Assembly (NCBI GenBank): GCA_016926135.1 | Contig: JAFGPH010000018.1 | Location: forward strand, 1-34,077 | Origin: Deltaproteobacteria bacterium | GTDB lineage: Bacteria > Desulfobacterota > DSM-4660 > Desulfatiglandales > HGW-15 | Direction of reading: 5' to 3' | DNA length: 34,077 bases | In this document: piece by piece, positions 17,099-25,719 of the stretch | Layout of the letters: each line of letters opens with the position of its first letter | Position numbering within the stretch: position 1 is the first letter of the stretch | The notes under the pieces: generated by a model | What the model was told of the DNA's origin: nothing | Database searches by the model: none | Seen by the model: only the letters and a program-made list of their open reading frames with translations | Position numbers and translations under genes: made by a program

Positions 17099-17127
17099 TT
17101 TCTACTCCTGAAACCCTGTCCTGTCAA
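17099..17127 (-). promoter_or_regulatory. promoter of the leader/CoA-transferase transcript
   Basis: On the minus strand a perfect TTGACA (17122-17127), 17 bases, then TAGAAA (17099-17104, four of six consensus bases). Transcription would begin near 17092, about 22 bases before the leader peptide ATG. A small hairpin, CCGAAG/CTTCGG (17073-17078, 17091-17096), sits at the start of the transcript. Confidence 0.6.
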
Positions 17128-17155
17128 CCTCTCTTTTTCCCGGCATCCTCTCCGC

Positions 17156-17851
17156 TTATTCCTTGTTGATCATAAGCTCCCGGAGATATCTCTTGAAGAC
17201 CTGATCATCCTTCGGGCTCATCTGCATGAACGTGATTCCCATACCTGCGGGACCTGCCTCACCCTGTCCCCCGGGCTTCCTAGTCCAGGCCACCTGACAC
17301 TGGATCATGAGGGAGTCCGGGATGTCCGGGAGTTGAAGCTTCAATTGAAATTTCTCCCCCTTGGCTAGGGGTTTCTCCGTCTTGATGAAAAGACCGCCGA
17401 GACTGACATTGACCGTGTACGCCTTCACAAAAGACTGGCGATCCTTGTATGCGAGGGAGAGCGTATTCGGGAGACGGGGGTCCATCCGGTAGGAAGTCTC
17501 GGATATCTGGTCGATCATCTTCTTGAATCTCTTGACGACCGCCACCAGAATGGATCTGAAGTCGGTGGAGAGCTTGTTGAATTCATGGTCCAGGAAGGTC
17601 CGATCGATCACCCCCAGGGTTGTCTCCCCCTCGGCCCGGGCTCCAGCCGTCCTCCTGATCCCTCCCAGGAACCCAAGCTCCCCGAAGACCTCTCCCTCCT
17701 TCAGCACCTCGATGACGACCTCCCTCCCCTCCACGCTCTTGGTGATCTCCACCGATCCCGAAAGGATGATGTAGACCCAATCCCCCGGGCTACCCTCCCT
17801 GAAGATCAACTGGCCATCCGAGTAAGTCTCTTCCGAGGCAACGGTATGCAT
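17156..17851 (-). CDS. cNMP-binding domain plus PilZ domain protein
   Basis: This 231-aa cytoplasmic protein combines a Crp-type cyclic-nucleotide-binding domain (about 8-110; GQLIFREGSPGDWVYIILSG, GEVFGELGFLGGIRRTAGA) with a C-terminal PilZ-type domain (about 118-228; NVSLGGLFIKTEKPL, QCQVAWTRK, GMGITFMQM). PilZ domains often bind c-di-GMP using an RxxxR motif and D/NxSxxG. The NxSxxG part is present, but upstream only DRQSFVK is seen, so the second arginine is missing, as in many PilZ-like domains that do not bind the nucleotide. No DNA-binding domain follows. It could integrate a cyclic-nucleotide signal with motility or surface functions (inference). It has its own promoter. Confidence 0.88.
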   Translation of the reverse strand: MHTVASEETYSDGQLIFREGSPGDWVYIILSGSVEITKSVEGREVVIEVLKEGEVFGELGFLGGIRRTAGARAEGETTLGVIDRTFLDHEFNKLSTDFRSILVAVVKRFKKMIDQISETSYRMDPRLPNTLSLAYKDRQSFVKAYTVNVSLGGLFIKTEKPLAKGEKFQLKLQLPDIPDSLMIQCQVAWTRKPGGQGEAGPAGMGITFMQMSPKDDQVFKRYLRELMINKE

Positions 17852-17937
17852 ATCATCATCCCTTTCCCTTGATCGCGGCTGGTGGTTCGCGCATCATCCC
17901 CTTTTACAAGAACATTTTGGTTCCATCGTTACAATTT

Positions 17938-17966
17938 ATATTAATACAAATCCTTCAGCCAGTCAA
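17938..17966 (-). promoter_or_regulatory. promoter of the cNMP/PilZ gene
   Basis: On the minus strand TTGACT (17961-17966), 17 bases, then TAATAT (17938-17943), in an AT-rich patch absent from the surrounding genes. It lies between the end of tonB and the start codon at 17851. Confidence 0.6.
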
Positions 17967-18016
17967 CCGGCCTGCAACCTTTGCCATGGGAAGTCGATCT
18001 TGGACTGCCCAAGGCT

Positions 18017-18736
18017 TCACTTCAGTTCGAACCGGATGGGCACCTTCACCCACATCTCTGCCGGCTCGGCGCCCCTGGTGGCTGGTTCGAAAAACCAGCC
18101 CTTGACCGCAGTCATAGCGGCCCTGTCCAGCAGGGGGAATCCGCACGAGCGGGAAAGACGAACATCCGACACCCTCCCCTCCCTGTTTACAAGGAGGTCC
18201 AGCATGACCGTTCCCTCATACCCCCTCCGCCTTGCAACCTCCGGGTATTCAGGCGCAGGATTCCTCCGGTACATGGGGATAGCCTCCCGGAGCGTGGGGG
18301 GCAAGGAAGCCTCCGGAATCGCCGGCCGGCCGGTCTCCGACGGTATGCGGACCGTCCCAGGCATGGGCGTCTCTTTTCTGGGATCCTCCTCTGAACGCGA
18401 AGGAAGGGCGGGCTGCACCGGAACCGGGGCAGGCTCCGGAGCAGGCGCAACGTCCTTTTTGGCAGGCCTTGTTCGGACCCTCGCCTCTGGCGCGATCTTC
18501 TTCTGAACAGTTTCCGGCAGGGCCGGCGCCGGTTGCGGGGCGGGAACCGGTGTCTCCTCCGGCCTCGAAACAGGTACCTCGGGCTTCCGCACGGGTCTCG
18601 CCGCCACGAGAAACACATCCATGGCCTTGAACACCGGCCCCGCAACCTCCTTCCTCACAGTCCTCCTCAACTCCACGCTGAAGAGCAAGGCGTGAAGGCC
18701 GATAGCCATCGCCGCAGCCATGAGAAGCCGCTTCAC
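18017..18736 (-). CDS. tonB: TonB energy-transducing protein
   Basis: This 239-aa protein carries inner-membrane proton-motive energy to outer-membrane receptors. An N-terminal transmembrane helix (about 5-20, LLMAAAMAIGLHALLF) precedes a long Pro/Ala/Glu/Lys-rich periplasm-spanning region. The C-terminal TonB domain of about 85 residues shows YPEVARRRGYEGTVML, VSDVRLSRSCGFPLLDRAA and VKGWFFEPA. Its ATG overlaps the exbD stop codon. It is the last gene of the cobalamin operon, so it is probably dedicated to the receptor encoded first in that operon. No clear terminator with a U-tract follows. Confidence 0.93.
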   Translation of the reverse strand: MKRLLMAAAMAIGLHALLFSVELRRTVRKEVAGPVFKAMDVFLVAARPVRKPEVPVSRPEETPVPAPQPAPALPETVQKKIAPEARVRTRPAKKDVAPAPEPAPVPVQPALPSRSEEDPRKETPMPGTVRIPSETGRPAIPEASLPPTLREAIPMYRRNPAPEYPEVARRRGYEGTVMLDLLVNREGRVSDVRLSRSCGFPLLDRAAMTAVKGWFFEPATRGAEPAEMWVKVPIRFELK

Positions 18737-19143
18737 GGCCCTGGCCGCGCCTCGGCCTGAAGCGAGATCCGGTGGATGCCCGCCAGGCGGATCTGATCCA
18801 GGACGCCGTAGAGAACCTGATAGGGAAGGTCCCTGTGGGCAAAGAGGAGCACGCCGGGTTCCCGGGCGCCGGCCGCCTTTTCACGGAGACGCCGTCCCAG
18901 ATCCTCCAGGGGAACCCCTGCCTTGCCAAGGCTCACCCTTCCATCCCGGTCCACGGTAACGGTGATGGTGTCCTGCCTGTCGATCGGGGCCGCGGAAGAG
19001 GTGGGGAGGGCCACGTGCAGGCCCCGGTGAACGGCCATGGAGAGCATGCCATAGGTGAAGCAGACCAGCACCAGGAAAATCATGTCGATGACAGGGATCA
19101 TCTCGATGCGCGATCGGTGGGGCTTCTCAACCCTGACCTTCAT
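18733..19143 (-). CDS. exbD: ExbD/TolR-family biopolymer transport protein
   Basis: This 136-aa protein is the single-helix partner of ExbB in the TonB motor. The start at 19143 is set by GGGAGGAGG just upstream; the longer frame to 19218 lies within exbB. The helix has the family signature EMIPVIDMIFLVLVCF, whose aspartate is the proton-carrying residue of ExbD. The periplasmic part follows (TITVTVDRDGRVSLG, LLFAHRDLPYQVLYGVLDQIRLAG). It overlaps exbB by 17 bases and tonB by four. Confidence 0.93.
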   Translation of the reverse strand: MKVRVEKPHRSRIEMIPVIDMIFLVLVCFTYGMLSMAVHRGLHVALPTSSAAPIDRQDTITVTVDRDGRVSLGKAGVPLEDLGRRLREKAAGAREPGVLLFAHRDLPYQVLYGVLDQIRLAGIHRISLQAEARPGP

Positions 19144-19774
19144 CCTGCCTCCTCCCGGGCGTTGGACCCTGAACCAGTTTCTCGTACACGATCTCGAGGC
19201 TTGTGGCGTACTTTTCAATGGCCAGCACGGCGTTCTCGACCCTGGAATGGAAGTAGTTGAAGAAGCAGACCGATGGAATGGCGATCCCCAGGCCTGCCAC
19301 CGTGGTGATCAGGGCCTCTGCGATGCCTCCCGTCACCGCCTCCGGATGGTGGATGGCCACGGCGCCCTGGCCCACGATCTCAAAGGCCTTCACGATGCCG
19401 GTGACCGTGCCGAAGATCCCCAGAAGGGGCGCCACCGTGATCATCGTGTCCAACACGCCCAGATGTCTGCGCATTCTTTTCACCTGGTCGGCTGCCGACG
19501 CCTCCATGGCCTTGGCCATGGAGAACTCCCTGTGCAAAATCCCGCTGATGAGGATTCGGATCACGTAATCCCTGGACCCCGCGGCCCGATTCCTGATCGC
19601 CTCCCAGTCCCCCTTTCGGCAGAGTTCGAGCACCTCGTCCACCAGGGGCTGGTTCCGGACCCAGTCCTCCCTGATCCAGAAGAGAAGTCTTTCCAGAATG
19701 ACGGTGAGCGAGATCAGGGAGCAAAGGAAAAGCGGAAACATCACCGGTCCTCCTTTGAAAAAGAACTCCATCAT
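19127..19774 (-). CDS. exbB: ExbB/TolQ-family proton channel protein
   Basis: This 215-aa inner-membrane protein forms the pentameric proton channel of the TonB motor with ExbD. Three hydrophobic helices are visible: about 11-31 (VMFPLFLCSLISLTVIL), about 115-135 (APLLGIFGTVTGIVKAF, the conserved MotA/TolQ/ExbB block) and about 150-172 (ALITTVAGLGIAIPSVCFF). A cytoplasmic loop lies between the first two. The start overlaps the ATPase stop codon (ATGA), so it is translationally coupled to the ABC transporter genes. Confidence 0.94.
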   Translation of the reverse strand: MMEFFFKGGPVMFPLFLCSLISLTVILERLLFWIREDWVRNQPLVDEVLELCRKGDWEAIRNRAAGSRDYVIRILISGILHREFSMAKAMEASAADQVKRMRRHLGVLDTMITVAPLLGIFGTVTGIVKAFEIVGQGAVAIHHPEAVTGGIAEALITTVAGLGIAIPSVCFFNYFHSRVENAVLAIEKYATSLEIVYEKLVQGPTPGRRQDEGQG

Positions 19775-20667
19775 ATTGATTCCTCCCGTTTCAAGGATTC
19801 CCCATCCGGGGCGTCTTCTGTTCTCTTCCTCCCGCCCTTTCCCTTTTCGCCCGTCTCCCGTGAAAGCGCACCCTCCATGGTCTCGCCGGTCACCAGGAAC
19901 ACATGGGGCTTTCCGGAGAGGGGACTCCTCTCCACCACCACGACGGTACGATAGGTCTCTTCCACGGCCTCATAGGTGAGGACCTCTTCGGGAGTGCCCT
20001 TGCCCACCAGGAGCCCCTCCCGGAGAAGGAGGACCTTGTCACAGTATTCCCCGGCCAGATTCAGATCGTGGAGCACGACAAAGACCGTGAGCCCGAGCCG
20101 GCGATTCAGGCCCTTGATGAGATCCAGGATACGAACCTGGTGCGCGATATCCAGATGAGCCGTCGGCTCGTCCAGGAGCAGGAGCAAGGGCTCCTGGGCC
20201 AGGGCCCTTGCAATGGACACCAGTTGCCTCTCACCCCCGCTGATCTCGTTCATCATGGCCTCCTTCAGATGAAGGACGCCGGTAAGTCCCAGGTAGCGCC
20301 GTGCGATCGCCTCATCGTCACGGGTCTCAAACATCTGATAGCGGCTGTAGTGGGGGAGTCTCCCGAGGAGCACATATTCTTCAACGACCATGGAAACGGG
20401 CTCCACGATCTGGGGGACGACGGCCACCTTCCTCGCAAACTCCTTGAGGCCCATGCTCCAGATGTCGCCCCCCTCCAGCAGAATCCTTCCCCTGTGAGGC
20501 TTTAGAAGCCGCGTGACAGCCCGAAGGAGCGTGGTCTTCCCGGAGCCGTTCGGACCGATGAGGCCCATGAGTTCACCGGGGGCAATGGTGCAGTGGATCT
20601 CCCGAAGGACGAGGGTTTTCCCGTAGCCACAGGAAAGGTCATGGATCTCCAGAAGCGATTCTCTCAC
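19771..20667 (-). CDS. btuD: ABC transporter ATP-binding protein, cobalamin/siderophore type
   Basis: This 298-aa protein powers the inner-membrane importer. It has Walker A GPNGSGKTT (38-46), signature SGGERQL (143-149), Walker B LLLLLDEP (161-168) and an H-loop near FVVLHDLN. It belongs to the FecE/BtuD group that partners FecCD-type permeases. A C-terminal tail of about 55 residues, highly charged (GEKGKGGRKRTED), exceeds the usual family end. It overlaps the permease gene by four bases. The cobalamin assignment rests on the riboswitch at the head of the operon; a haem or siderophore substrate is possible on homology alone. Confidence 0.9.
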   Translation of the reverse strand: MRESLLEIHDLSCGYGKTLVLREIHCTIAPGELMGLIGPNGSGKTTLLRAVTRLLKPHRGRILLEGGDIWSMGLKEFARKVAVVPQIVEPVSMVVEEYVLLGRLPHYSRYQMFETRDDEAIARRYLGLTGVLHLKEAMMNEISGGERQLVSIARALAQEPLLLLLDEPTAHLDIAHQVRILDLIKGLNRRLGLTVFVVLHDLNLAGEYCDKVLLLREGLLVGKGTPEEVLTYEAVEETYRTVVVVERSPLSGKPHVFLVTGETMEGALSRETGEKGKGGRKRTEDAPDGESLKREESI

Positions 20668-21671
20668 AGCGCCAGCCGCCTTTTGCTCAGGGCAACAATG
20701 AAAATGGTCCCGCCGATGAACCCCGTGATCACCCCGACCGGCAGTTCCAGGGGGGCGATGATCGTGCGGGCGAAGGTATCACAGAGGATCAGGAAACATC
20801 CCCCGGCGAGGAAGGAACCGAGGAAGAGGATGCGGTGGTCCATCCCCGTGAAAATCCGAATCAGGTGAGGAACCACAAGGCCCACGAACCCGATCAGTCC
20901 CGCCACGGCCACGCTGACACCCGCCAAGAGCGATGCGATCAGGAAAAGGGCCCGTTTCGTTCGCTCGACCCGGACGCCCAGGTGGACAGCCTCTTCCTCG
21001 CCCAGGGCGAGGGCGTTCAGATCCAGAGAGTAAGGATAGGAGAGAAGAAGCCCCGCCACCGAACCCCACGCGGCCACATTCACGAGAAAGGGGTTCGGCT
21101 CGTCAAGGGATCCCATAATCCAGAAAACGATGCTGTGGAGATCCTCGGTCCGGGAGACGGCCATCATGAGCATCACCAGAGAGGAGGAGATGAAACTGAT
21201 CATGACCCCGATCAGGAGCATTCCCTGGGTCTTCAGCATCCCCTTACGGAGGCTCAGGGTGTAGACCGAGAAGACGACGAGGACCGCTCCCAGGAACCCC
21301 GCCGCCGGGACAAGCATGGGACCGACAAAGGTTTGAAGCCTGAAGACCACCACGATGCACACCCCCAGCGAGGCTCCTCCCGAAATCCCCAGGGTATAGG
21401 GCTCTACCAGGGGATTCCGAAACATCCCCTGGAGGATCGTGCCTGCGAGGCTGAGGGCGCCGCCAACGGCAAAGGCCAGAAGAATTCTCGGTATACGGAT
21501 ATACAGAAGGATGCTGTGCTCCCCTGTGCCTCCTCCTTCCATGAGGATCCGGGGGATACTTCGGAAAGGGATGGCCGCAGGCCCCACGGCCACTGAGACC
21601 ACAAAGGCGCAGAGGATGAGGAAGGAGAGGAGGCACAGCAACAGGAACCATCGGGCCCTTCTCGATCCCAT
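20664..21671 (-). CDS. btuC: FecCD-family ABC transporter permease, cobalamin type
   Basis: This protein of about 335 aa is the multi-helix channel of a type II ABC importer. The start at 21671 is chosen for the AAGGAG site that overlaps the upstream stop codon; the longer frame to 21755 would run into the upstream gene. Family marks are FAVGGALSLAGTILQGMFRNPLVEPYTLG (key positions in the third helix region), GVSVAVAGLIGFVGLVVPHLIR near the coupling helix, and a conserved end PLELPVGVITGFIGGTIFI. It begins two bases after the binding-protein stop, consistent with tight co-translation. Confidence 0.92.
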   Translation of the reverse strand: MGSRRARWFLLLCLLSFLILCAFVVSVAVGPAAIPFRSIPRILMEGGGTGEHSILLYIRIPRILLAFAVGGALSLAGTILQGMFRNPLVEPYTLGISGGASLGVCIVVVFRLQTFVGPMLVPAAGFLGAVLVVFSVYTLSLRKGMLKTQGMLLIGVMISFISSSLVMLMMAVSRTEDLHSIVFWIMGSLDEPNPFLVNVAAWGSVAGLLLSYPYSLDLNALALGEEEAVHLGVRVERTKRALFLIASLLAGVSVAVAGLIGFVGLVVPHLIRIFTGMDHRILFLGSFLAGGCFLILCDTFARTIIAPLELPVGVITGFIGGTIFIVALSKRRLAL

Positions 21672-21673
21672 AA

Positions 21674-22582
21674 TCACTCCTTCAGAAGGCCGGGGTGGAT
21701 GATCTCCGTGATCTCTCTCAGCACATCCACAAACGTGACGGGTGTTGGACTGCATATGGTGTCCGCCTCCACCACATGGATATTGTTCGCCTTCACGGCG
21801 CTGATGCTGGGGTAGCGCGTCCAGATGGCCTTTTCCTTTTCCCCCGCAATCCCCATGCTGGCAATGATGATGACCTCGGGGTCTCCCAGAAGAACCTTCT
21901 CCCTGCTGTATATGCCGGAACTCTCATGAAAAGCAATATTGATCCCTCCGGCAAACCGGATGAAGTCGTTCACAAAGGAATCTCGTGTGACCGTGTAAAG
22001 GGGCCTGGCCCCGATCTGCACGAAGACCCGCTTCCGGGTGAGATCACGGGTCCTTTCTCGTATGGCCTTAACCTCCTCCCGCATGGTGTACACCACCAAC
22101 CGGGCCTTCTCCTCCCTTCCGACGATTCTGCCGAGTTCCAGGACCTGGTTGCAGATGGCGTCGAAGCCCTGGGGGGTCTTGAAGCGGGCCACACGGATGC
22201 CCAGATCCTCGATACTTTTCAACTGATTCTTCCTGGAGAGGGGTATGGCGAGCACCAAATCGGGGCGGAGGCTCAGGATTCTTTCCGTGCTGGCCTGAAC
22301 CACCGTTCCGATCTTCGTCTTCTGCCTGGCGGCAGGAGGGCTGTTGCAGTAAACCGTGTTCGCGATCAGGCGTTCTTCGGCCCCGAGGAGATAGATGATC
22401 TCCGTCAGGGAAGGACCCAGGGAGATGATCCGCTGGGGGATTTCCTCCTCTGCCAACGCCGTTCCCGATGTTCGAGACACAAACAGGAATCCGAAGCACA
22501 GGACAGCCACATATAGGCCCTTGGCCCGACGCCTTCTCCGGCCGGCCTTTTTTCCTGTCATGGCCTTTGTCTTGGCAATCAC
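21674..22582 (-). CDS. btuF: periplasmic corrinoid/metal-chelate binding protein (first BtuF-like)
   Basis: This protein of about 302 aa is a helical-backbone binding protein (BtuF/FhuD fold) that hands the ligand to the permease. An arginine-rich n-region and hydrophobic core with cleavage near ALA-EEE mark export. Family blocks are RIISLGPSLTEIIYLLGAEERLI, ERILSLRPDLVLA, FVNDFIRFAGGINIA and VLLGDPEVIIIASMG. The frame opens at a GTG (22582) with AAGG upstream; an ATG at 22561 is an alternative start. It is followed immediately by the permease, so this is the binding protein most tightly linked to the transporter. Confidence 0.88.
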   Translation of the reverse strand: MIAKTKAMTGKKAGRRRRRAKGLYVAVLCFGFLFVSRTSGTALAEEEIPQRIISLGPSLTEIIYLLGAEERLIANTVYCNSPPAARQKTKIGTVVQASTERILSLRPDLVLAIPLSRKNQLKSIEDLGIRVARFKTPQGFDAICNQVLELGRIVGREEKARLVVYTMREEVKAIRERTRDLTRKRVFVQIGARPLYTVTRDSFVNDFIRFAGGINIAFHESSGIYSREKVLLGDPEVIIIASMGIAGEKEKAIWTRYPSISAVKANNIHVVEADTICSPTPVTFVDVLREITEIIHPGLLKE

Positions 22583-22679
22583 TTCGTACGCCTTTTGGTA
22601 AATACGATCACGAATACGGGGCTTGTGACGGGCCGCCCTGGGGGTGGTCTCTCAGGAGCGCAACTGATCTTTACCAAGG

Positions 22680-23597
22680 TCAATCGGGGTAGAGGAACCT
22701 GGAAAGGACCTCAACCACCTCAACGATCCTGAAATTGGGGTGACAGATCTGCCTGCAGGGCATCACCCGAATCCTGCCCTCCCGCACAGCGCGAAGATCC
22801 TTCCACCCGTCCATTGCGGCAAAATTCCTCTTTACCGCCACCTCGTCGTCACCGTTCAACACGATCACCTGCGGATCCAGGGTTCTTATTCTGGATAAAT
22901 CCACCCTACCGTAGTGCACGAGGAAATCCTCCATGACCCCTCTTCCCCCTGCCTGGACCAGCACGTCGTGCTGAAAGGAATATCTCCCGGCAACGATCCC
23001 CTCCCTGGGCGATATGAGGCGCAGGAAGGTGACCTGCTCCTCCGGCGCAACCCGGAGGATCCTCTCCCTCACGCCCCTCAGCCTCTCCCCAGCGGATCGC
23101 ACAAGATCGTCGGCCCTCTCTTCAGTGCCGGTGATCCGGCCGACGCGTCTCAACTGGTCCAAGGTCTCAGCCACGGTCCTCGGCGAAAAGCAAAAGGTGG
23201 GGATCCCTGCCCGATCCAACCGATCCACAAGGGGGACTTGAAGCCCGCCGAAGGCAAGTACCAGGTCAGGCTTTAGAGACCTGACTTTCTCCACATCGAG
23301 GGTAGACCACCCTGCCAGAACCCGTTTTCCCGTAACATCGCAGGTGAGACCGCAATGGCTGGTGACCGCTATCACCCGCTCGCTCAGGCCCAGGTCATAG
23401 AGGATCTCCGTGTTGGAAGGCACGGCGGAGACGATTCGTCGTGGCAGACTCGATACGACGACCTCCCTCCCGAGACCATCCATGACCTTTACCGGAAAGC
23501 GCCCATCCCCCGCCAGGCAGGTGGAGGAGAAAAACCCCGGGACGAGAAAGAGTGCGAAGATGACCCTCTTGATGTTCCGGTGAACGGCCGGAAGCAC
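22680..23597 (-). CDS. second periplasmic BtuF-like binding protein
   Basis: This protein of about 305 aa has the same fold as its neighbour but low visible identity to it. The start is a GTG at 23597, set by an excellent GGAGGGAGG site; an ATG at 23651 overlaps the receptor gene but lacks such a site. A signal peptide ends near CLAG-DGRF. Blocks are VSSLPRRIVSAVPSNTEILYDLG, EKVRSLKPDLVLAFGG, DVLVQAGGRGVMEDF and RTLDPQVIVLNGDDEV. Why the operon holds two binding proteins is unknown; they may bind different corrinoids or act at different steps. A 97-base gap separates it from the next gene. Confidence 0.87.
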   Translation of the reverse strand: MLPAVHRNIKRVIFALFLVPGFFSSTCLAGDGRFPVKVMDGLGREVVVSSLPRRIVSAVPSNTEILYDLGLSERVIAVTSHCGLTCDVTGKRVLAGWSTLDVEKVRSLKPDLVLAFGGLQVPLVDRLDRAGIPTFCFSPRTVAETLDQLRRVGRITGTEERADDLVRSAGERLRGVRERILRVAPEEQVTFLRLISPREGIVAGRYSFQHDVLVQAGGRGVMEDFLVHYGRVDLSRIRTLDPQVIVLNGDDEVAVKRNFAAMDGWKDLRAVREGRIRVMPCRQICHPNFRIVEVVEVLSRFLYPD

Positions 23598-23640
23598 TGC
23601 CCTCCCTCCTTGTGCCGTACACCTTGCGCCATGAGCCCTT

Positions 23641-25668
23641 TCAGTACTCATAGCTCACCCCGAAGAAAAAGGATCTCCCGGCCCCTGGATAGCCGGCCAC
23701 CGAGGACCGTCCCGTTTCCATATCGGTGAAGCTGGACAGGTAGGTGTCATAGTCCCTGTCAAAGATATTGTTGCCCCGGAAGGAGAAGACCCAGTGGTTC
23801 CACAGACGCTGCTCCACCCGGAGATCCACCGTCCAGTATGATTCCAGGGTATGGGTGGGTACGGATATGGTCCTGTCGCCGCCGTAGTAAAACCTCTTTC
23901 CTGTGTGCCTCACGGTCGCGCCGGCGCTGAAACCGATCCCGCTCTCGTATCCAACGCTTCCCTTGAACAGGTCCTTCGGGGTGTAGGTGGCGTCTCGGTT
24001 CGTAAACTGGTTCCGTTCCTCGGCATCAAGCATGGTATAGCTGAGGGAAAGGCTCATTCCGTAAAAGGGACCGACCCGTCCCCCCATCTCCCACCCGCTC
24101 GCCTCGTAGGTGTCCAGATTTTGGGGTGTGTAAACCCAGCCGGCATCCGGGGCCCACTGGATCTTGTCCTCCAGGTTCCAGAAGAAGTAACTGAAGGCAA
24201 AAAAGACCTTGTCCTTCAGAAGAGACTGCTCCATCGTGACATCCGAATGCCAGCCCTTCTCGGGCCGCAGTTCCGCATTCCCCCTGGAGTAAGGTCCGGC
24301 AGGCCAGTAAAGATCATTGGGCGTAGGGGCCAGAAAGTGTTTCCCCTGGGTGAATTTTATGGAGGTCGTGTCAGTGGGATTTACAATCATTCCGAAACGG
24401 GGGAGGTTCTCGGAGCCGAACTGGGAATGCTCCTCACGCCTGATGCCGGCAAGCACCTTGATGGAGGGGACCGGTTTGAACTGGGCCTCCAGAAAGGAGC
24501 CCGTGCTGTGGAGGTCCGCCTCGGTGGAGGACCTCGACCCCGCAACCTGCGCGCCTGCCGTGTCCAGGGAAACGGACTCGTTTTCCCAACCGTAGTCCTT
24601 GTGTTCCACCCCGACAAGCAGGGTCGCTTCTTCCACAGGTCGCAACTCCAGGTTTCCCTCCGCTCCCAGGACCCTGTTGGTGACCCAGGTCTCGGCACCG
24701 GTGCCGGAAAAACTGTAACGGCTCCGATTGAAGCTTTCCATGCGGGTGTAGTCCCCTCGCAGGGTGTACCCGAGCCACCCCAGAGGCCTGCCCTTGACCC
24801 CGAGGATCACGTGGCCGTCCTCATCCGCCCCCCGGTTGAGCAGGCTATTCGACTCAGCATTGTAGAACATCGTCCCGTTGACGGAATACGGCTGGGTTCC
24901 CACAGGCGGCCTTACGCCCGGGAGACCGTACTTTCGGTCAATGTAGTCGCAGTACAGGTTAACCTCCAGGGCATCCCCTCTGTCAAGCAGGAGCTGTAAC
25001 GTGACGTCCTGATGGGTAAGGTCGCTGTTGTCTCGAAAGCCGTCCGTCTCCTGCCGGCCAGCAGTGATGTAGTACCCCAGATCCCCCGATGCGAACATCC
25101 CGTGTTGGGCCAAAAGGCGGTATGTGTTCTCCGTTCCGTACCCGGCCTCGGCCTTGAAATCCGTCTGGTTTCGTTTGGGTCTTTTGGTAAAGAGATGGAT
25201 CGTGCCCCCCATGGCGCCTGAGCCATAGAGCAAAGAGCCTGATCCCTTGACCACCTCGATCCGTTCGATGATTCCCAGGGGGAGCTTGGCCAGATCCGCG
25301 GAACCCAAAGACGGCGAGTTCAGACTCGCCCCGTTCAGAAAGACCTGGGTTCCGTTCGCTCCCATCCCGCGGATCTGAATTTCCTCGGATGCACCGCCGT
25401 AGTTGCCGTAGGTCCTCCAGTCCAGTCCCAGCTCATTGGACAGGAGTTCTCCGACAGTCTTTGCAGACGAGGATTGGATGTCCAGCTCATCCATCACGAT
25501 CACGCTGTTGGGGATGTCCCGGCGCTTCTCCTCGGTCTTGGTCGCCGTAACAACCACCTCCTCCATAATGACCGGCTGCCCTTTCTTTGTTTCCTCACCC
25601 GTGGCCTGTCCCACTGCAGTTAAAGACAGGAGCAGCGAACACAGAAAGACCTGCTTCGTTCTTTTCAT
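23641..25668 (-). CDS. btuB: TonB-dependent outer-membrane receptor, BtuB-like
   Basis: This protein of about 675 aa is a 22-strand outer-membrane receptor with a plug domain. A signal peptide (FLCSLLLSLTAVGQA) is followed by a TonB box-like segment (MEEVVVTATKT). The plug domain shows SVIVMDELDIQSSSAKTVGELL, EIQIRGMGANGTQVFLNG and IERIEVVKGSGSLLYGSGAMGG. The barrel ends in a C-terminal aromatic strand (FFFGVSYEY). The start is placed at the ATG at 25668; GGAGG lies 12 bases upstream, so a GTG at 25671 is also possible. Cobalamin as ligand follows from the B12 riboswitch directly upstream and the operon content. Confidence 0.93.
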   Translation of the reverse strand: MKRTKQVFLCSLLLSLTAVGQATGEETKKGQPVIMEEVVVTATKTEEKRRDIPNSVIVMDELDIQSSSAKTVGELLSNELGLDWRTYGNYGGASEEIQIRGMGANGTQVFLNGASLNSPSLGSADLAKLPLGIIERIEVVKGSGSLLYGSGAMGGTIHLFTKRPKRNQTDFKAEAGYGTENTYRLLAQHGMFASGDLGYYITAGRQETDGFRDNSDLTHQDVTLQLLLDRGDALEVNLYCDYIDRKYGLPGVRPPVGTQPYSVNGTMFYNAESNSLLNRGADEDGHVILGVKGRPLGWLGYTLRGDYTRMESFNRSRYSFSGTGAETWVTNRVLGAEGNLELRPVEEATLLVGVEHKDYGWENESVSLDTAGAQVAGSRSSTEADLHSTGSFLEAQFKPVPSIKVLAGIRREEHSQFGSENLPRFGMIVNPTDTTSIKFTQGKHFLAPTPNDLYWPAGPYSRGNAELRPEKGWHSDVTMEQSLLKDKVFFAFSYFFWNLEDKIQWAPDAGWVYTPQNLDTYEASGWEMGGRVGPFYGMSLSLSYTMLDAEERNQFTNRDATYTPKDLFKGSVGYESGIGFSAGATVRHTGKRFYYGGDRTISVPTHTLESYWTVDLRVEQRLWNHWVFSFRGNNIFDRDYDTYLSSFTDMETGRSSVAGYPGAGRSFFFGVSYEY

Positions 25669-25719
25669 CACCCGATCATGCCTCCTTTCTTCCTTTTGGG
25701 CAACTGATCCGGGTGGAAC

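Noticed and set aside
17980..18016. Hairpin CTTGG/CCAAG after tonB
   Set aside because: It has only five pairs and no U-tract, so it is not supported as a terminator.
22595..22677. Inverted repeat TTGGTAAA/TTTACCAA in the gap between the two binding-protein genes
   Set aside because: The 8-bp arms are 67 bases apart with no U-tract; it is too weak to call a terminator or switch.
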